Shown: positions 53,058 to 61,705 of the stretch, piece after piece | Layout: each line of letters opens with the position of its first letter | Position numbering within the stretch: the stretch's first letter is position 1 | NCBI GenBank assembly: GCA_023954375.1 | Contig: JAMLIC010000008.1 | Span: forward strand, 62,001-126,000 | DNA: 64,000 bases | Reading direction: 5' to 3' | From: Planctomycetota bacterium | GTDB taxonomy: Bacteria; Planctomycetota; J058 | Made by a program: the position numbers and the translations under genes | The notes under the pieces: generated by a model | Told to the model about the DNA's origin: nothing | The model's database searches: none | What the model saw: only the letters and a program-made list of their open reading frames with translations

Positions 53058-54746
53058 GTGAGCAGCGACCCGCAGCAGGCCGACCCGTCCCTCCCCGCGC
53101 CCACCGACGAGGCCGGGCCCGGCTTCTGGCGCCGCGTGTTCGGCGGCCCGACGCGGCCCGAGGTGAAGGACCTGCCCGCCGCGGCGCCCGAGGGCGAGCT
53201 GGCGCCGGCGCGCCCGCGCGCCGAGGGCAAGCGCAACGCGCCGCGCGCGCCGAAGACCGACGACGAGCAGCAGCGGCGCTTCGCGCGGGCGGCCATGCTC
53301 CGGCGCGAGCGCCTGGCGCGCGCGATCGGCGAGCGGGTCGAGCAGGTCCTCACCGACCGGATCGCCGACGGCGAGCAGCGCCTGGCCGCCGCCCAGGAGG
53401 GCTTCGCCGATGGGATCGGGGAGGTCGGCGGCCTCCTGCGCTCGATCGGCAAGAACCTCGACCACCAGGCCGACCGCGGCGAGCGCGTGGCCCGGATCCT
53501 CGAGGGGCTCCCCGGCGCGTCCGAGCGCGAGCGCGAGGCGCTGCTCGAGATCGCGCGCGTGGTCGAGCGAGAGGGCGCGGGCACGCAGGGCGGGCTCGCG
53601 GCCGTCAAGGACCTGCTGGCCGAGGTCGGCCGCGGGCTCGACCAGCAGGGCGAGCGCGCCGCCCGCACCGCGGCGATCCTCGAGGCCCTGCCCGAGCTCG
53701 CGCGCCGGGAGGCCGAGGCCCTCGACGGCGTGTCGCTCACGCTCGACCACCACGGGCGCGGCATCCGGGACGGCGTCGGCGCCCTGCACGAGGCGCTGAC
53801 CTCGATCGGCCGCGACCTCGACCTCCAGGGTGACCGCGCCGAGCGCACGGCGCGCATCCTCGAGACCCTCCCCGACGCCGCGCGCCGCGAGCAGGAGTCG
53901 CTCGACCGCGTGGCCCGCGTCCTCGAGGGGCAGACCGGGACGCAGCTGCAGCTGGCCGAGTCGGTGCGCGACGTGCCGCAGGTGCTGGCGCTCGCCCGCG
54001 AGGGGCAGCGGGCCGCCGAGGAGCGGCTCGCCGCCCTGCGCGAGGTCAAGCACGAGCTCGAGCTCCAGCGCGACCAGCGCGCGCAGCTCGTCGAGGCCCT
54101 GCGCGCGACGTCGACGCGCGTCGAGCAGCGCCTGGTGCAGCTCGAGGCGCACCTCCAGCAGGGGTCGCTGCAGGCGCGCGCCGACGCCGAGCAGGTCCGG
54201 CTGGCGCTCGAGGGCGTGGGCGCGCGGCTCGCCGCCCAGGCGCGCGAGGAGGCGCAGCGCGAGGAGGCGCGCGCGCGGCGCCTCGAGCAGGGGCTCGTCG
54301 ACGTGTCGCGGCGCCTGGGCGAGAGCAACGTCCTCCAGGCCGCCGGCCTCGACGGCCAGCGCCAGACGGTCGTGGCCCTCCAGGACGCGCACACCGAGCT
54401 CATGGACGTGTTCCAGCGCGCGCAGAGCCGCGCGCTCGGCGAGGTGCAGCGCATCCAGGACGAGGCCCACCGCCGCGCCGAGCACCTCGCCTGGCGCTCG
54501 CGCCTGGCGCTCGTGGGCTCGGCCGGCCTCGTGGCGCTGTCGGTGATCTTCGGCGTCGCGCGCCCCGCGCCGGCGCCCGTGGTCATCGCCCCGGCGACCG
54601 CCGAGGCCGAGCGCCCGGCGCCGACCACGCTGCCGGCCGGCTTCCGCCGCGCGCCCGCGGGGCCGCCGGCGAGCGACGACGTCGACCGCGAGCGCCGCTT
54701 CGCCCGGGAGGCCGCCAAGCGCGAGGAGGAGGAGGAGGGGCGGTGA
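53058..54746 (+). CDS. Coiled-coil membrane protein with three internal repeats
   Basis: The product is 562 aa from GTG preceded by AGGAGG. Residues about 1-80 are Pro/Arg/Ala-rich. Residues about 110-290 contain three repeats of about 68 residues, each reading roughly (S/E)IGxxLDxQxxRxERxARILExLPxxxxREQExL (LLRSIGKNLDHQADRGERVARILEGLP, LLAEVGRGLDQQGERAARTAAILEALP, ALTSIGRDLDLQGDRAERTARILETLP). The rest to about 480 is coiled coil. A helix (LALVGSAGLVALSVIFGV, about 490-507) and a basic tail end it. I do not recognise a family; topology suggests a tail-anchored membrane protein with a large cytosolic coiled region. It diverges from the WYL pair 207 bases away, so it may be their target. Confidence 0.78.
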   Translation: MSSDPQQADPSLPAPTDEAGPGFWRRVFGGPTRPEVKDLPAAAPEGELAPARPRAEGKRNAPRAPKTDDEQQRRFARAAMLRRERLARAIGERVEQVLTDRIADGEQRLAAAQEGFADGIGEVGGLLRSIGKNLDHQADRGERVARILEGLPGASEREREALLEIARVVEREGAGTQGGLAAVKDLLAEVGRGLDQQGERAARTAAILEALPELARREAEALDGVSLTLDHHGRGIRDGVGALHEALTSIGRDLDLQGDRAERTARILETLPDAARREQESLDRVARVLEGQTGTQLQLAESVRDVPQVLALAREGQRAAEERLAALREVKHELELQRDQRAQLVEALRATSTRVEQRLVQLEAHLQQGSLQARADAEQVRLALEGVGARLAAQAREEAQREEARARRLEQGLVDVSRRLGESNVLQAAGLDGQRQTVVALQDAHTELMDVFQRAQSRALGEVQRIQDEAHRRAEHLAWRSRLALVGSAGLVALSVIFGVARPAPAPVVIAPATAEAERPAPTTLPAGFRRAPAGPPASDDVDRERRFAREAAKREEEEEGR

Positions 54747-54756
54747 CCCGCGCCAG

Positions 54757-56022
54757 CTAACGCAGCTCGACCGCCCGCACCCGCGCGTCGCGGCGGGCGG
54801 CGTCGGGCACGACGCCCGGCGCGACGCGCAGCTCGTCGCGCACGTGGCGGTTCAGCCAGGCGGTCACGTAGCGCCGCGCCGCCGCGTGCTGCGCCGCCAG
54901 GCTCATGGACGCCTGCCCGTCGCTCAGGATCCGCTGCGCCGAGTCCTTGAACTGGCTGTGGTTGGCGCCGGCGAGCTCGAGCGCCGCGCTGCCGGCGCCG
55001 GCGAGGGCGAGGATCGCCCGCTGCTCGGCGAACGGGGCGATGCGGTCGGCGCTGCCGCCGAGGAGGAGCACGGGGAGCGCGCTCAGGTCGCCGAAGCGGA
55101 GCGGCCGCCGCCCGTCGCGCGAGTCGGTCGACGGCGGCGAGAGCGCCACGACCGCGCGCACGCGGGCGGCCGCGCCGCGCGCGGCGAGGTCGCGCGCGCC
55201 CGCCATGAGCGCGGCGTCGCCGCCGCGGCTGTGGCCGCCCACGGCGGCCCGGCCCGCGTCGACCAGGCCGAACAGGGGCGAGGTCGGCTCGTTGCCGAGC
55301 CGCGTCGCGTGCGCGAGCGCGGCCAGGAGGTCCTCGGCGTCGCGGCTCGAGTTGGCCTGCCCCGTGGCGTCGGCCCCGAAGTACTTCGTGTTGCTCGACA
55401 GGTCGGGGCACACGACGACGTAGCCGAACGAGGCCAGCCAGCGGGCGATCCAGGCGTTGTTGCGGTGGTCGACGCCGGCCGCGAACAGGAACGGCTTGAA
55501 CGCGTGCCCCCAGGCCACGACGGCGTGCGGCCCGTTGCGGGGGTCGCCGGGGGCGCCCACGCCGGCCCGGGTCGCCGGGTAGTAGACGCGCACGGCCCGC
55601 GCGCCGCCCGGCCCCGCCAACCGCCCGTCGAGCGTCCCGACGAGGTGGTCGCCCGCGACGTCCGGGTCGGCGCGGTTGAGCACCGTCAGGCGACCCGCGG
55701 CGGCGGGACCAGGCCCGGCGGCCGCGTCGACCGCGACGACGGCGTACGCGCCGCGCGGCGTCCCGGCCGGGACCACGACGTCGGCCCGGTCGGCGCCGCG
55801 CGGGCCCACGAAGCGGGTCAGCGCGACGGGCGCGCCGCCGCCCGCCGGGACGAGGCGAACCTCCGTCAGGGCCCCGAGGCCGCTGCCGCGCAGGACGACG
55901 ACCACGTCGGCGTCGTTCCACGCCTCCTGGGGCGCGATCGCGCCGACGAGCGGCGCCTGCTGGGCGTGGGTCGGGGTGGCCGCCGCGGCCAGCGCCGCGG
56001 CGAGGACGAACAGGTGGCGCAC
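54757..56022 (-). CDS. Secreted alpha/beta hydrolase with N-terminal IPT/TIG-type domain
   Basis: The product is 421 aa. A signal peptide (1-20, cleavage after THA) precedes an IPT/TIG-type beta domain (about 25-110, IGAIAPQEAWNDADVVVVLRGSGLG). The hydrolase (about 115-415) has the nucleophile elbow GGHSRGGDAA (Ser near residue 265), the acid in LLGGSADRIAP, and the base in GANHSQFKD. It resembles dienelactone hydrolase/poly(ethylene terephthalate) hydrolase-like lipases in arrangement, and the cleavage target is unknown. It is convergent with the coiled-coil gene, 10 bases apart. Confidence 0.88.
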   Translation of the reverse strand: MRHLFVLAAALAAAATPTHAQQAPLVGAIAPQEAWNDADVVVVLRGSGLGALTEVRLVPAGGGAPVALTRFVGPRGADRADVVVPAGTPRGAYAVVAVDAAAGPGPAAAGRLTVLNRADPDVAGDHLVGTLDGRLAGPGGARAVRVYYPATRAGVGAPGDPRNGPHAVVAWGHAFKPFLFAAGVDHRNNAWIARWLASFGYVVVCPDLSSNTKYFGADATGQANSSRDAEDLLAALAHATRLGNEPTSPLFGLVDAGRAAVGGHSRGGDAALMAGARDLAARGAAARVRAVVALSPPSTDSRDGRRPLRFGDLSALPVLLLGGSADRIAPFAEQRAILALAGAGSAALELAGANHSQFKDSAQRILSDGQASMSLAAQHAAARRYVTAWLNRHVRDELRVAPGVVPDAARRDARVRAVELR

Positions 56023-56250
56023 GAGGTCTCCCTCCTCGCGCCGGCGCTCAGCACCGGGCGTTCCCCGCGCAGGTGCTTGCGGCGCCGGCGGAGACGAGTA
56101 CAGAACCTATACAGATTTCGGGAAAGAGGTGTCCGTCGGCGGACCGCGCCCGCGTGGCCCCCTCCTCCGAGGGATGACCAGGGCTGGAACCGTCGGGCTC
56201 TCCTGGCCATGATCCCCCTACCCGCGCGTCAGGCGCGCGAGGAGACGGGG

Positions 56251-56856
56251 ATGCCGAGGCTCATGCTGCAGACCAGCGCGCCGGACGAGGAGCGTCCGGC
56301 GACGCGGATCGGCGGGCGCCCGCTCGCGCCCGTGGGGACGATGTGGCCCGCGTGCCGCACGTGCGACGGCGCGATGCAGTTCATCGCGCAGGTGCGCCTG
56401 ACGGACGTGGGCGAGCGCGGGGTGCCGCCGGGGCTCCTCCTGCTCTTCCACTGCAGGAACGACCCCGACGGCTGCCGCGCGTGGGACGCGGAGGGCGGGG
56501 GGAACCTCGCCCTGCGCGTCGTCGAGCGCGGCGCCGTGCTGCTCGAGCCGCTGGTGCCCAGCCGCAAGACGCTCCTCGACGACATGGACGGCGTGCGCCT
56601 CGTCGCGCTCGACGGCGACTACGCGGCGCAGCGCGAGCGCGACGAGCAGGTGCTGGGCGTGCTCGGCGGCGCGCCCACCTGGGTGGGGCCCGACGAGACG
56701 CCCGCCTGCGGCCGCTGCGGCAAGCCCTTGCGCTTCGTCGTGCAGCTCGAGGCGCGCGGCGGCGGCGGGATCGACTTCGGCGACGAGGGCAGCGGCTACG
56801 GCTTCGTGTGCGCGCGCTGCCCCGACGAGGCGCGCTTCGTCTGGCAGGGCGGGTAG
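56251..56856 (+). CDS. DUF1963-like cysteine-rich protein
   Basis: The product is 201 aa from ATG 56251, preceded by GAGGAG; an in-frame ATG at 56210 would add 14 residues. Two zinc-ribbon-like halves are visible: CRTCDGAMQFIAQVRLTD (about 31-48) and CGRCGKPLRFVVQLEA (about 150-166), plus CxxC in CARCPDEA near the end. The first half resembles the YwqG/DUF1963 pattern with LLLFHCRNDPDGC and an aromatic binding face. It is cytosolic, function unknown. The closely spaced CxxC pairs suggest that it binds zinc. A 228-base gap upstream has no gene. Confidence 0.8.
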   Translation: MPRLMLQTSAPDEERPATRIGGRPLAPVGTMWPACRTCDGAMQFIAQVRLTDVGERGVPPGLLLLFHCRNDPDGCRAWDAEGGGNLALRVVERGAVLLEPLVPSRKTLLDDMDGVRLVALDGDYAAQRERDEQVLGVLGGAPTWVGPDETPACGRCGKPLRFVVQLEARGGGGIDFGDEGSGYGFVCARCPDEARFVWQGG

Positions 56857-56863
56857 ACGGGGC

Positions 56864-58602
56864 TCAGGGCCGCTCGAGGCGCGAGAGCTCGCGGCGGAGC
56901 TCCTCGTAGGCCTCCCAGGCGGCCGTCATGCGGTAGACGGGCGGGTAGGCGGCGAGCCGACCCCGGGCCTCGTCCACGCGCCCGGCCTCGACGAGCTCGA
57001 TCGCCGTGGCGCGCAGCCCCTCGAGGCGCTCGAAGGCCTGCTCCTCGAGCCGCTCGCGGGCGCGGCGCAGCTGGAGGGCGAGCTCGTGGCGGACGGGCGC
57101 GTCGGCCGGAAGGCGCTCGACGACCGCCCCGAGCCGCACGACCTGCCCGGCGTGGTCGTCGGGGTGGGCGACGGTCCAGCGCTGGGCCTCGGCGACCGCC
57201 TCCATGGGGGCGCGCGCCGCGAGCTCCAGGAAGGCGGCCTGCGGGTCCTGCGGGGCCGCGGGCGCCGTGGCGCCCGAAGCCGTGCGCACGTGGAGGCCGA
57301 GCACCACGCCGGCGCCGAACAGGCCCAGGAAGGCCAGCGCGGCGACGACGGGCGAGCCGAGGCCTCGCCGCGGCCGCCAGCCGCGCGCCGCCGCGGCCGG
57401 GGCCGCCCCGGCCGCACGGCGGACGAGCTGCCGCGCCGCCGCGCGGGCGCCGGCGCCACGGCCGGCGTCGTCCCGGGCCGCGGCGTCCGGCGGGGCTGCG
57501 GCAGCGCCGGCGCCTTGCCCTGCTCGAGCCGGTCGAGCGCCTCGAGGACGGCCTCCGGCGTGGCCAGGCGGTCGGCCGGCTGCTTCTCGAGCAGGTTCAG
57601 GAGCAGCGCCTCGAGCCCCTCGGAGATGCGCGGGTTCTTCTGCCGCGGCGCGGGCGGGGCCTGCTCGACGTGCGCGCGCAGGAGGTCGGCCTGCGCGGCC
57701 GCCTCGAACGGCGGCACGCCGCAGGCGAGGTGGTAGATCGTCGCGGCGAGGGAGTAGAGGTCCGACCGGATGTCGATGTCCGAGCGGCCGCGCGCCAGCT
57801 CGGGCGAGATGTAGAGCGGCGTGCCCAGCGTCTTGCCCACGCGCGTCAGGTGCGCGTCGTCGTCGAGCTGCCGGCACAGCCCCAGGTCGGTGAGCTTGGC
57901 CACGCCGTCGGGCGTGACGATGATGTTCTCCGGCTTGATGTCGCGGTGGACGATCCGCTGCGCCCAGTAGTGCGCCAGCGCCGAGAGGAGCTGGCGCAGC
58001 GTCGCGCGCACCTCGGCCTCCGGCGCGGCGCCGAAGCGCTTGATCCGCTCGCGCAGCGTCAGGCCGGGCACCAGCTCCATGGCGAACCACAGGTGGTCCT
58101 CGCACTCGCCCTGCGCGAACGAGCGCACGAGGTGCGGGTGCTCGAGCGTCTGCGTGACCTGCGCCTCGCGCAGGAAGCGGGCCCGGAAGCGCGAGTTCTG
58201 GGTGGCCCGCGGCGGGAGGATCTTGACCGCCACCTCGCGCTCGGTGGCCTCCTCGCGCGCGCGGAAGACGCAGCCCATGCCGCCGGAGCCGAGGTGCTCG
58301 AGGAGCTCGTAGCCGGCGATCGGGCCCTTGTCGCGCTGGAGGCGCAGGAGCTCCTTCGCCTCGGCCTTGCTGAGGATCCCCTCGCGCACGAGGAGCGTCC
58401 CGATCTTGGGCGCGGGCTCGTCGCGGTCGCGCCGCGTGCCCTGCGAGCGGAGCACCGACTCGAGCTGCTCGCGCGTGACCAGCTCCTTGAGCAGGGCCAG
58501 CTCGCCGAAGTGCAAGCCCTTGCCGGCGGTGGGGCCGGCGGTGGGGGGTCCACCGTCGGGCGGCTGCCCGGAAGGAAGCGCCTTGCGCGTCGCGCTGCTC
58601 AC
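56864..58602 (-). CDS. Serine/threonine protein kinase, membrane-anchored (apparent frameshift)
   Basis: From GTG 58602 the first about 390 residues are a Hanks kinase with an N-terminal ATPase-like domain (FGELALLKELVTREQLESVLRSQ..., as in GspE-type domains of planctomycete kinases). Motifs: GSGGMGCVFRA, VAVKIL, HRDIKPENII, TDLGLC and TPLYISPEL. The kinase frame then runs into Arg/Pro nonsense, while the frame offset by -1 continues as TM helix LGSPVVAALAFLGLFGAGVVLGL and a helical periplasmic domain to 56864. One base is missing in the linker near 57400-57480, where G/C runs occur. Either the sequence has an error or the reading frame is shifted; the pieces clearly make one kinase. Confidence 0.8.
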
Positions 58603-58760
58603 GCCGTCCCTCTCGCGCCGGGAGGACAGCAACGGGCTTGCCGGCCTTCGCGTCGGCGTAAGGCGCGACAACACAGGGTGTACACCGTCTCTTGACCGTC
58701 CGTTTCCCGACTTCGGGAGGCCGCTGGCGGACGAATCGTTACGACTTGCCCGTGAGGGTG

Positions 58761-59510
58761 TTATCGCTCGAGCGTCCAGGCCGCCGCGCCGTAGCGCGCG
58801 ACGACGAGCCGCTCGGCCTCCGCGATCTCCGCCGGGCGCAGCGCGTCATCTCGTCCCGGGCCGAGACGCTCCTGGAACGCGTCGACGATCGCCGCCTCGA
58901 TCGCCTCGACCGCGGGGAGCGGCCCCGTCACGAGCTCCCGCAGCGAGACCGCCCCGGGCACCGCCGGGTCGGGCGAGACGGGCAGCGCCCCGTGCTGCAA
59001 GAACGCGTGGCCGCGGCGCCGCTGGGCGCTGCCGACGAGCTTGCGCCCGGCGGCGACGAGGTCGTAGTCGGTGGCGGCCGCGAAGCACATGCCGCGCAGG
59101 GGCGCGCGCGCGTCGCCCGCGGCCCCGCGCTCGAGCGGGACGCCCAGCCGCGCCAGGGCGAGGGCGAGCGCGTCGTGGACGGCGTGGTAGGCCGCGCGCG
59201 GGTCGCGCGCGCCGAAGCGCGCGTAGGGCGCCACGACCGCGTAGGTCACCTCGTCGGGCCGGTGGTGGAGCGCGGCGCCGCCGGTGATCCGCCGCACGAG
59301 CGTCGCGCCGGCCGGGACCTCGAGGTCGCGCGCCGGCTGGAACCGCCCGAGCGACAGCGCCGCCGGCGACCAGCGGTAGAGGCGCAGGACGGGCGCGTCG
59401 CCCGGGCGACATCGCTCGAGCAGCGCCTCGTCGACGGCCATGTTCCACGCCGGCGCGCCGGGGCCGCTGCGCAGCACGCGCCAGGGCGGGGCGGGTTCGC
59501 TCGGGGGCAT
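58761..59510 (-). CDS. LipM-like octanoyltransferase / lipoate-protein ligase A family
   Basis: The product is 249 aa, typical of LplA/LipM. Motifs: VRRITGGAALHH (about residues 71-82; the family consensus is TGGGAVHH, so the second Gly is Ala), YAVVAPYARFG, and GMCFAAATDYDLVAAGRKLVGSAQRRRG (about 138-165) with the Cys that acts as nucleophile in LipM (absent in LplA) and the Lys of GRKxxGSAQ. It transfers octanoyl or lipoyl groups to lipoyl domains of dehydrogenases or the glycine cleavage H protein. lipA and lipL are not in this window. Confidence 0.88.
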   Translation of the reverse strand: MPPSEPAPPWRVLRSGPGAPAWNMAVDEALLERCRPGDAPVLRLYRWSPAALSLGRFQPARDLEVPAGATLVRRITGGAALHHRPDEVTYAVVAPYARFGARDPRAAYHAVHDALALALARLGVPLERGAAGDARAPLRGMCFAAATDYDLVAAGRKLVGSAQRRRGHAFLQHGALPVSPDPAVPGAVSLRELVTGPLPAVEAIEAAIVDAFQERLGPGRDDALRPAEIAEAERLVVARYGAAAWTLER

Positions 59511-59545
59511 GGGGCGCTATCATGGCACGCTTCCACGAGGGCACG

Positions 59546-61141
59546 ATGATCGAGGAGACGACGACGCCGGCCGACGACGACGCGACGCGGGCCCCCGACG
59601 CGCAGGGGGGCAGGCCGTCGGGCGGCAAGCAGGGCAAGGCCGGCGGGGGGCCGCGGCCGCCGGCGCCCGAGGAGGACGAGGGCGAGCTGCGCCGCGTCCG
59701 CCTCGAGAAGCTCGAGCGCCTCAAGGCCGAGGGCGTCCACCCCTACCCCGAGCGCTTCGAGCGCACCCACACGCTGGCCGAGGCCAGCGCGCTGGCCGAG
59801 GGGACGCGGGTGCGCGTGTGCGGCCGCATGGTGCTCATGCGCGACATGGGCAAGCTGACGTTCGCGACGCTCCAGGACCTCGACGGCAAGCTGCAGCTCT
59901 CGCTCACGCGCGACGGCCTGGCGGCCGACCCCGAGGAGAGCAAGCGCCTCTACCAGCGCTTCACGAAGCTCCTCGACCTGTGGGACTTCGTGGGCGTCGA
60001 GGGCGAGCTCTACCGCACGCGCACGGGCGAGCTCACGGTGAAGACCGAGCGCTGGGCGTTCCTCGGCAAGGCGATCGCCCCGCCGGCCTCGAAGTACAAG
60101 GGCACGTCGGGCGAGCTCAACTGGCGCAAGCGCTACGTCGACCTCGTGGCCAACGCCGAGACGCGGGGGCGCTTCAAGCTCCGCTCGCGCGTCGTGCGCG
60201 CCCTGCGCGACTTCCTCGACCGGCACGGCTTCCAGGAGGTCGAGACGCCGATCCTCTGCAACCAGGCCTCGGGCGCCCTGGCCCGGCCGTTCGTCTCGCA
60301 CCACAACGCGATGGACATGCCGGTCGTCCTGCGCATCGCCCCCGAGACCTACCTGAAGCGGCTGGTCGTCGGCGGCTACGACCGCGTCTACGAGATGGCG
60401 CGCTGCTTCCGCAACGAGGGCATGGACCCGTCCCACCTGCAGGACTTCACCATGCTCGAGTTCTACGCCGCCTACTGGAACTACGAGGACAACATGGCCT
60501 TCACCGAGGCGCTCGTGCGCCACGTGATCCAGGAGGCCACGGGCGGGCTGGTGATCCGGCGCGGCGAGCACACGATCGACTTCGGCCAGCCGTTCCCGCG
60601 GCGCAGCATGCGCGACGTGATCCTCGAGCACTCGGGGCTCGACATCGACGCCCTGCCCGACGCGGCGTCGCTGCGCCGCGCGATCATGGACAAGAGGGTC
60701 GACCTCGAGAACCCCGACGCCGGGCGCGGCAGCCTGATCGACCAGCTCTACAAGCGCACGGCCCGGCCGAAGCTCGTCCAGCCGACGTTCATCGTCCGCC
60801 ACCCGATCGACCTCTCGCCGCTCGCGCGGCGCAGCGACGACGACCCGAGGACCGCTGACCGCTTCCAGCTCGTCGTCGACACGTGGGAGGTCGTCAACGC
60901 CTACAGCGAGCTCGTCGACCCGGTCGACCAGCGCGCCCGCCTCGAGGAGCAGGCCCGCCTGCGCGGCGCCGGGGACGAGGAGGCCATGGAGCTCGACGAC
61001 GACTACCTCGCGGCCATGGAGCACGGCATGCCGCCGATCTCGGGCTGGGGCATGGGGATCGACCGCTTCGTCGCGCTGATCACCGACTCGCCCAACCTGC
61101 GCGACGTGGTCCTCTTCCCGCTCATGAAGCCGGTGGAGTGA
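59546..61141 (+). CDS. lysS: Lysine--tRNA ligase (class II)
   Basis: The product is 531 aa. It charges tRNA-Lys. The OB-fold anticodon-binding domain (about 65-160, GMVLMRDMGKLTFATLQDLDGKLQL) is followed by the class II catalytic core: motif 1 (FQEVETPIL), motif 2 (RVYEMARCFRNEGMDPSHLQDFTMLEFY) and motif 3 (GWGMGIDRFVAL). The first 45 residues are low-complexity Asp/Gly/Pro. ATG 59546 was preferred over ATG 59522 because a TATCAT -10 hexamer (59518-59523) overlaps the latter and GAGGG precedes 59546. It diverges from the LipM-like gene with only 11 bases between the upstream start alternatives. Confidence 0.97.
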   Translation: MIEETTTPADDDATRAPDAQGGRPSGGKQGKAGGGPRPPAPEEDEGELRRVRLEKLERLKAEGVHPYPERFERTHTLAEASALAEGTRVRVCGRMVLMRDMGKLTFATLQDLDGKLQLSLTRDGLAADPEESKRLYQRFTKLLDLWDFVGVEGELYRTRTGELTVKTERWAFLGKAIAPPASKYKGTSGELNWRKRYVDLVANAETRGRFKLRSRVVRALRDFLDRHGFQEVETPILCNQASGALARPFVSHHNAMDMPVVLRIAPETYLKRLVVGGYDRVYEMARCFRNEGMDPSHLQDFTMLEFYAAYWNYEDNMAFTEALVRHVIQEATGGLVIRRGEHTIDFGQPFPRRSMRDVILEHSGLDIDALPDAASLRRAIMDKRVDLENPDAGRGSLIDQLYKRTARPKLVQPTFIVRHPIDLSPLARRSDDDPRTADRFQLVVDTWEVVNAYSELVDPVDQRARLEEQARLRGAGDEEAMELDDDYLAAMEHGMPPISGWGMGIDRFVALITDSPNLRDVVLFPLMKPVE

Positions 61142-61458
61142 TCGCGGCTGCGGCCGAGGATGGCGGGCGCTGCGGTGCGTCGGGGGCCGCCGTCGGGGGC
61201 CCCCCCCCCCCCGCGCCCCCCCCCACCCCCCCCCCACCCCGTGAGAACACCCCCGTCTCAGCGTTCGTTCCCGAGCAGCCGAGCCTCTCGCTCTCAGGCT
61301 CGGTCGGCGGCCAGGAGGCCGCCTTCCCTCGCCTTCGCGCCGCCTCGCCTCGCCCTCCTCGGCCTCGCCTGGGGCTCTCGCGGCGAAGGCGCGGTGAGGT
61401 GTGCTCGGAGGCGCCTCGGCCGTCTGCGAAGATGCGTCCGGTCGTTCGGTTCGCTACG
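61142..61458. other. Gene-free stretch after lysS with C-rich tract
   Basis: No gene is supported between 61142 and 61458. A C-run tract at 61201-61240, interrupted by G, A and GCG, is unusual for the window and could be either a real low-complexity sequence or an assembly artefact. The rest is CT-rich with no open codon structure. Beyond this, repeat copy 4 begins. Confidence 0.6.
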
Positions 61459-61663
61459 AGCGCATCACTCATCGCACAGAGCTTGAGAACGTCTCCTCCC
61501 GCTGCCCGTACTCGACCCGCCAGAGCGCAGCGTGCGGGAGGCGCGGAACGGGCCAAACACCGTTGCCCGGGCACTTGCGCCGATCGCGCCCCCCTCGCGA
61601 GCGCATCACTCATCGCAGGTCTGAGCTCGAGAGAGATCGCGCAGCGATCTCTCTCGAGCTCAG
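61459..61663 (-). repeat. Dispersed hairpin element, copy 4 (reverse orientation) with partial copy
   Basis: On the minus strand the palindrome (61663-61620, CTGAGCTCGAGAGAGATCGC and complement) and the ~140-bp body match copy 1 closely. At its far end (61459-61485) the first bases of a further unit (GATGAGTGATGCGCTCGTAG) begin again, so it was once part of a tandem pair like copies 2 and 3. It lies between lysS and the kinase-FGE gene. Confidence 0.85.
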
Positions 61664-61705
61664 CCGGGCGTTGCGCGCCCCGCTCCCCCCGAGCACCATG
61701 CCCCC

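Noticed and set aside
51702..54485. Long N-terminal extension of the PafB-like protein
   Set aside because: The extension is antisense to the coiled-coil gene and has no homologous character; ATG 52850 begins the acidic N-terminus followed by the winged helix.
61142..61705. Possible small genes in the gap after lysS
   Set aside because: Open frames here have no ribosome site or codon bias, and most of the region is C-rich tract or repeat element.
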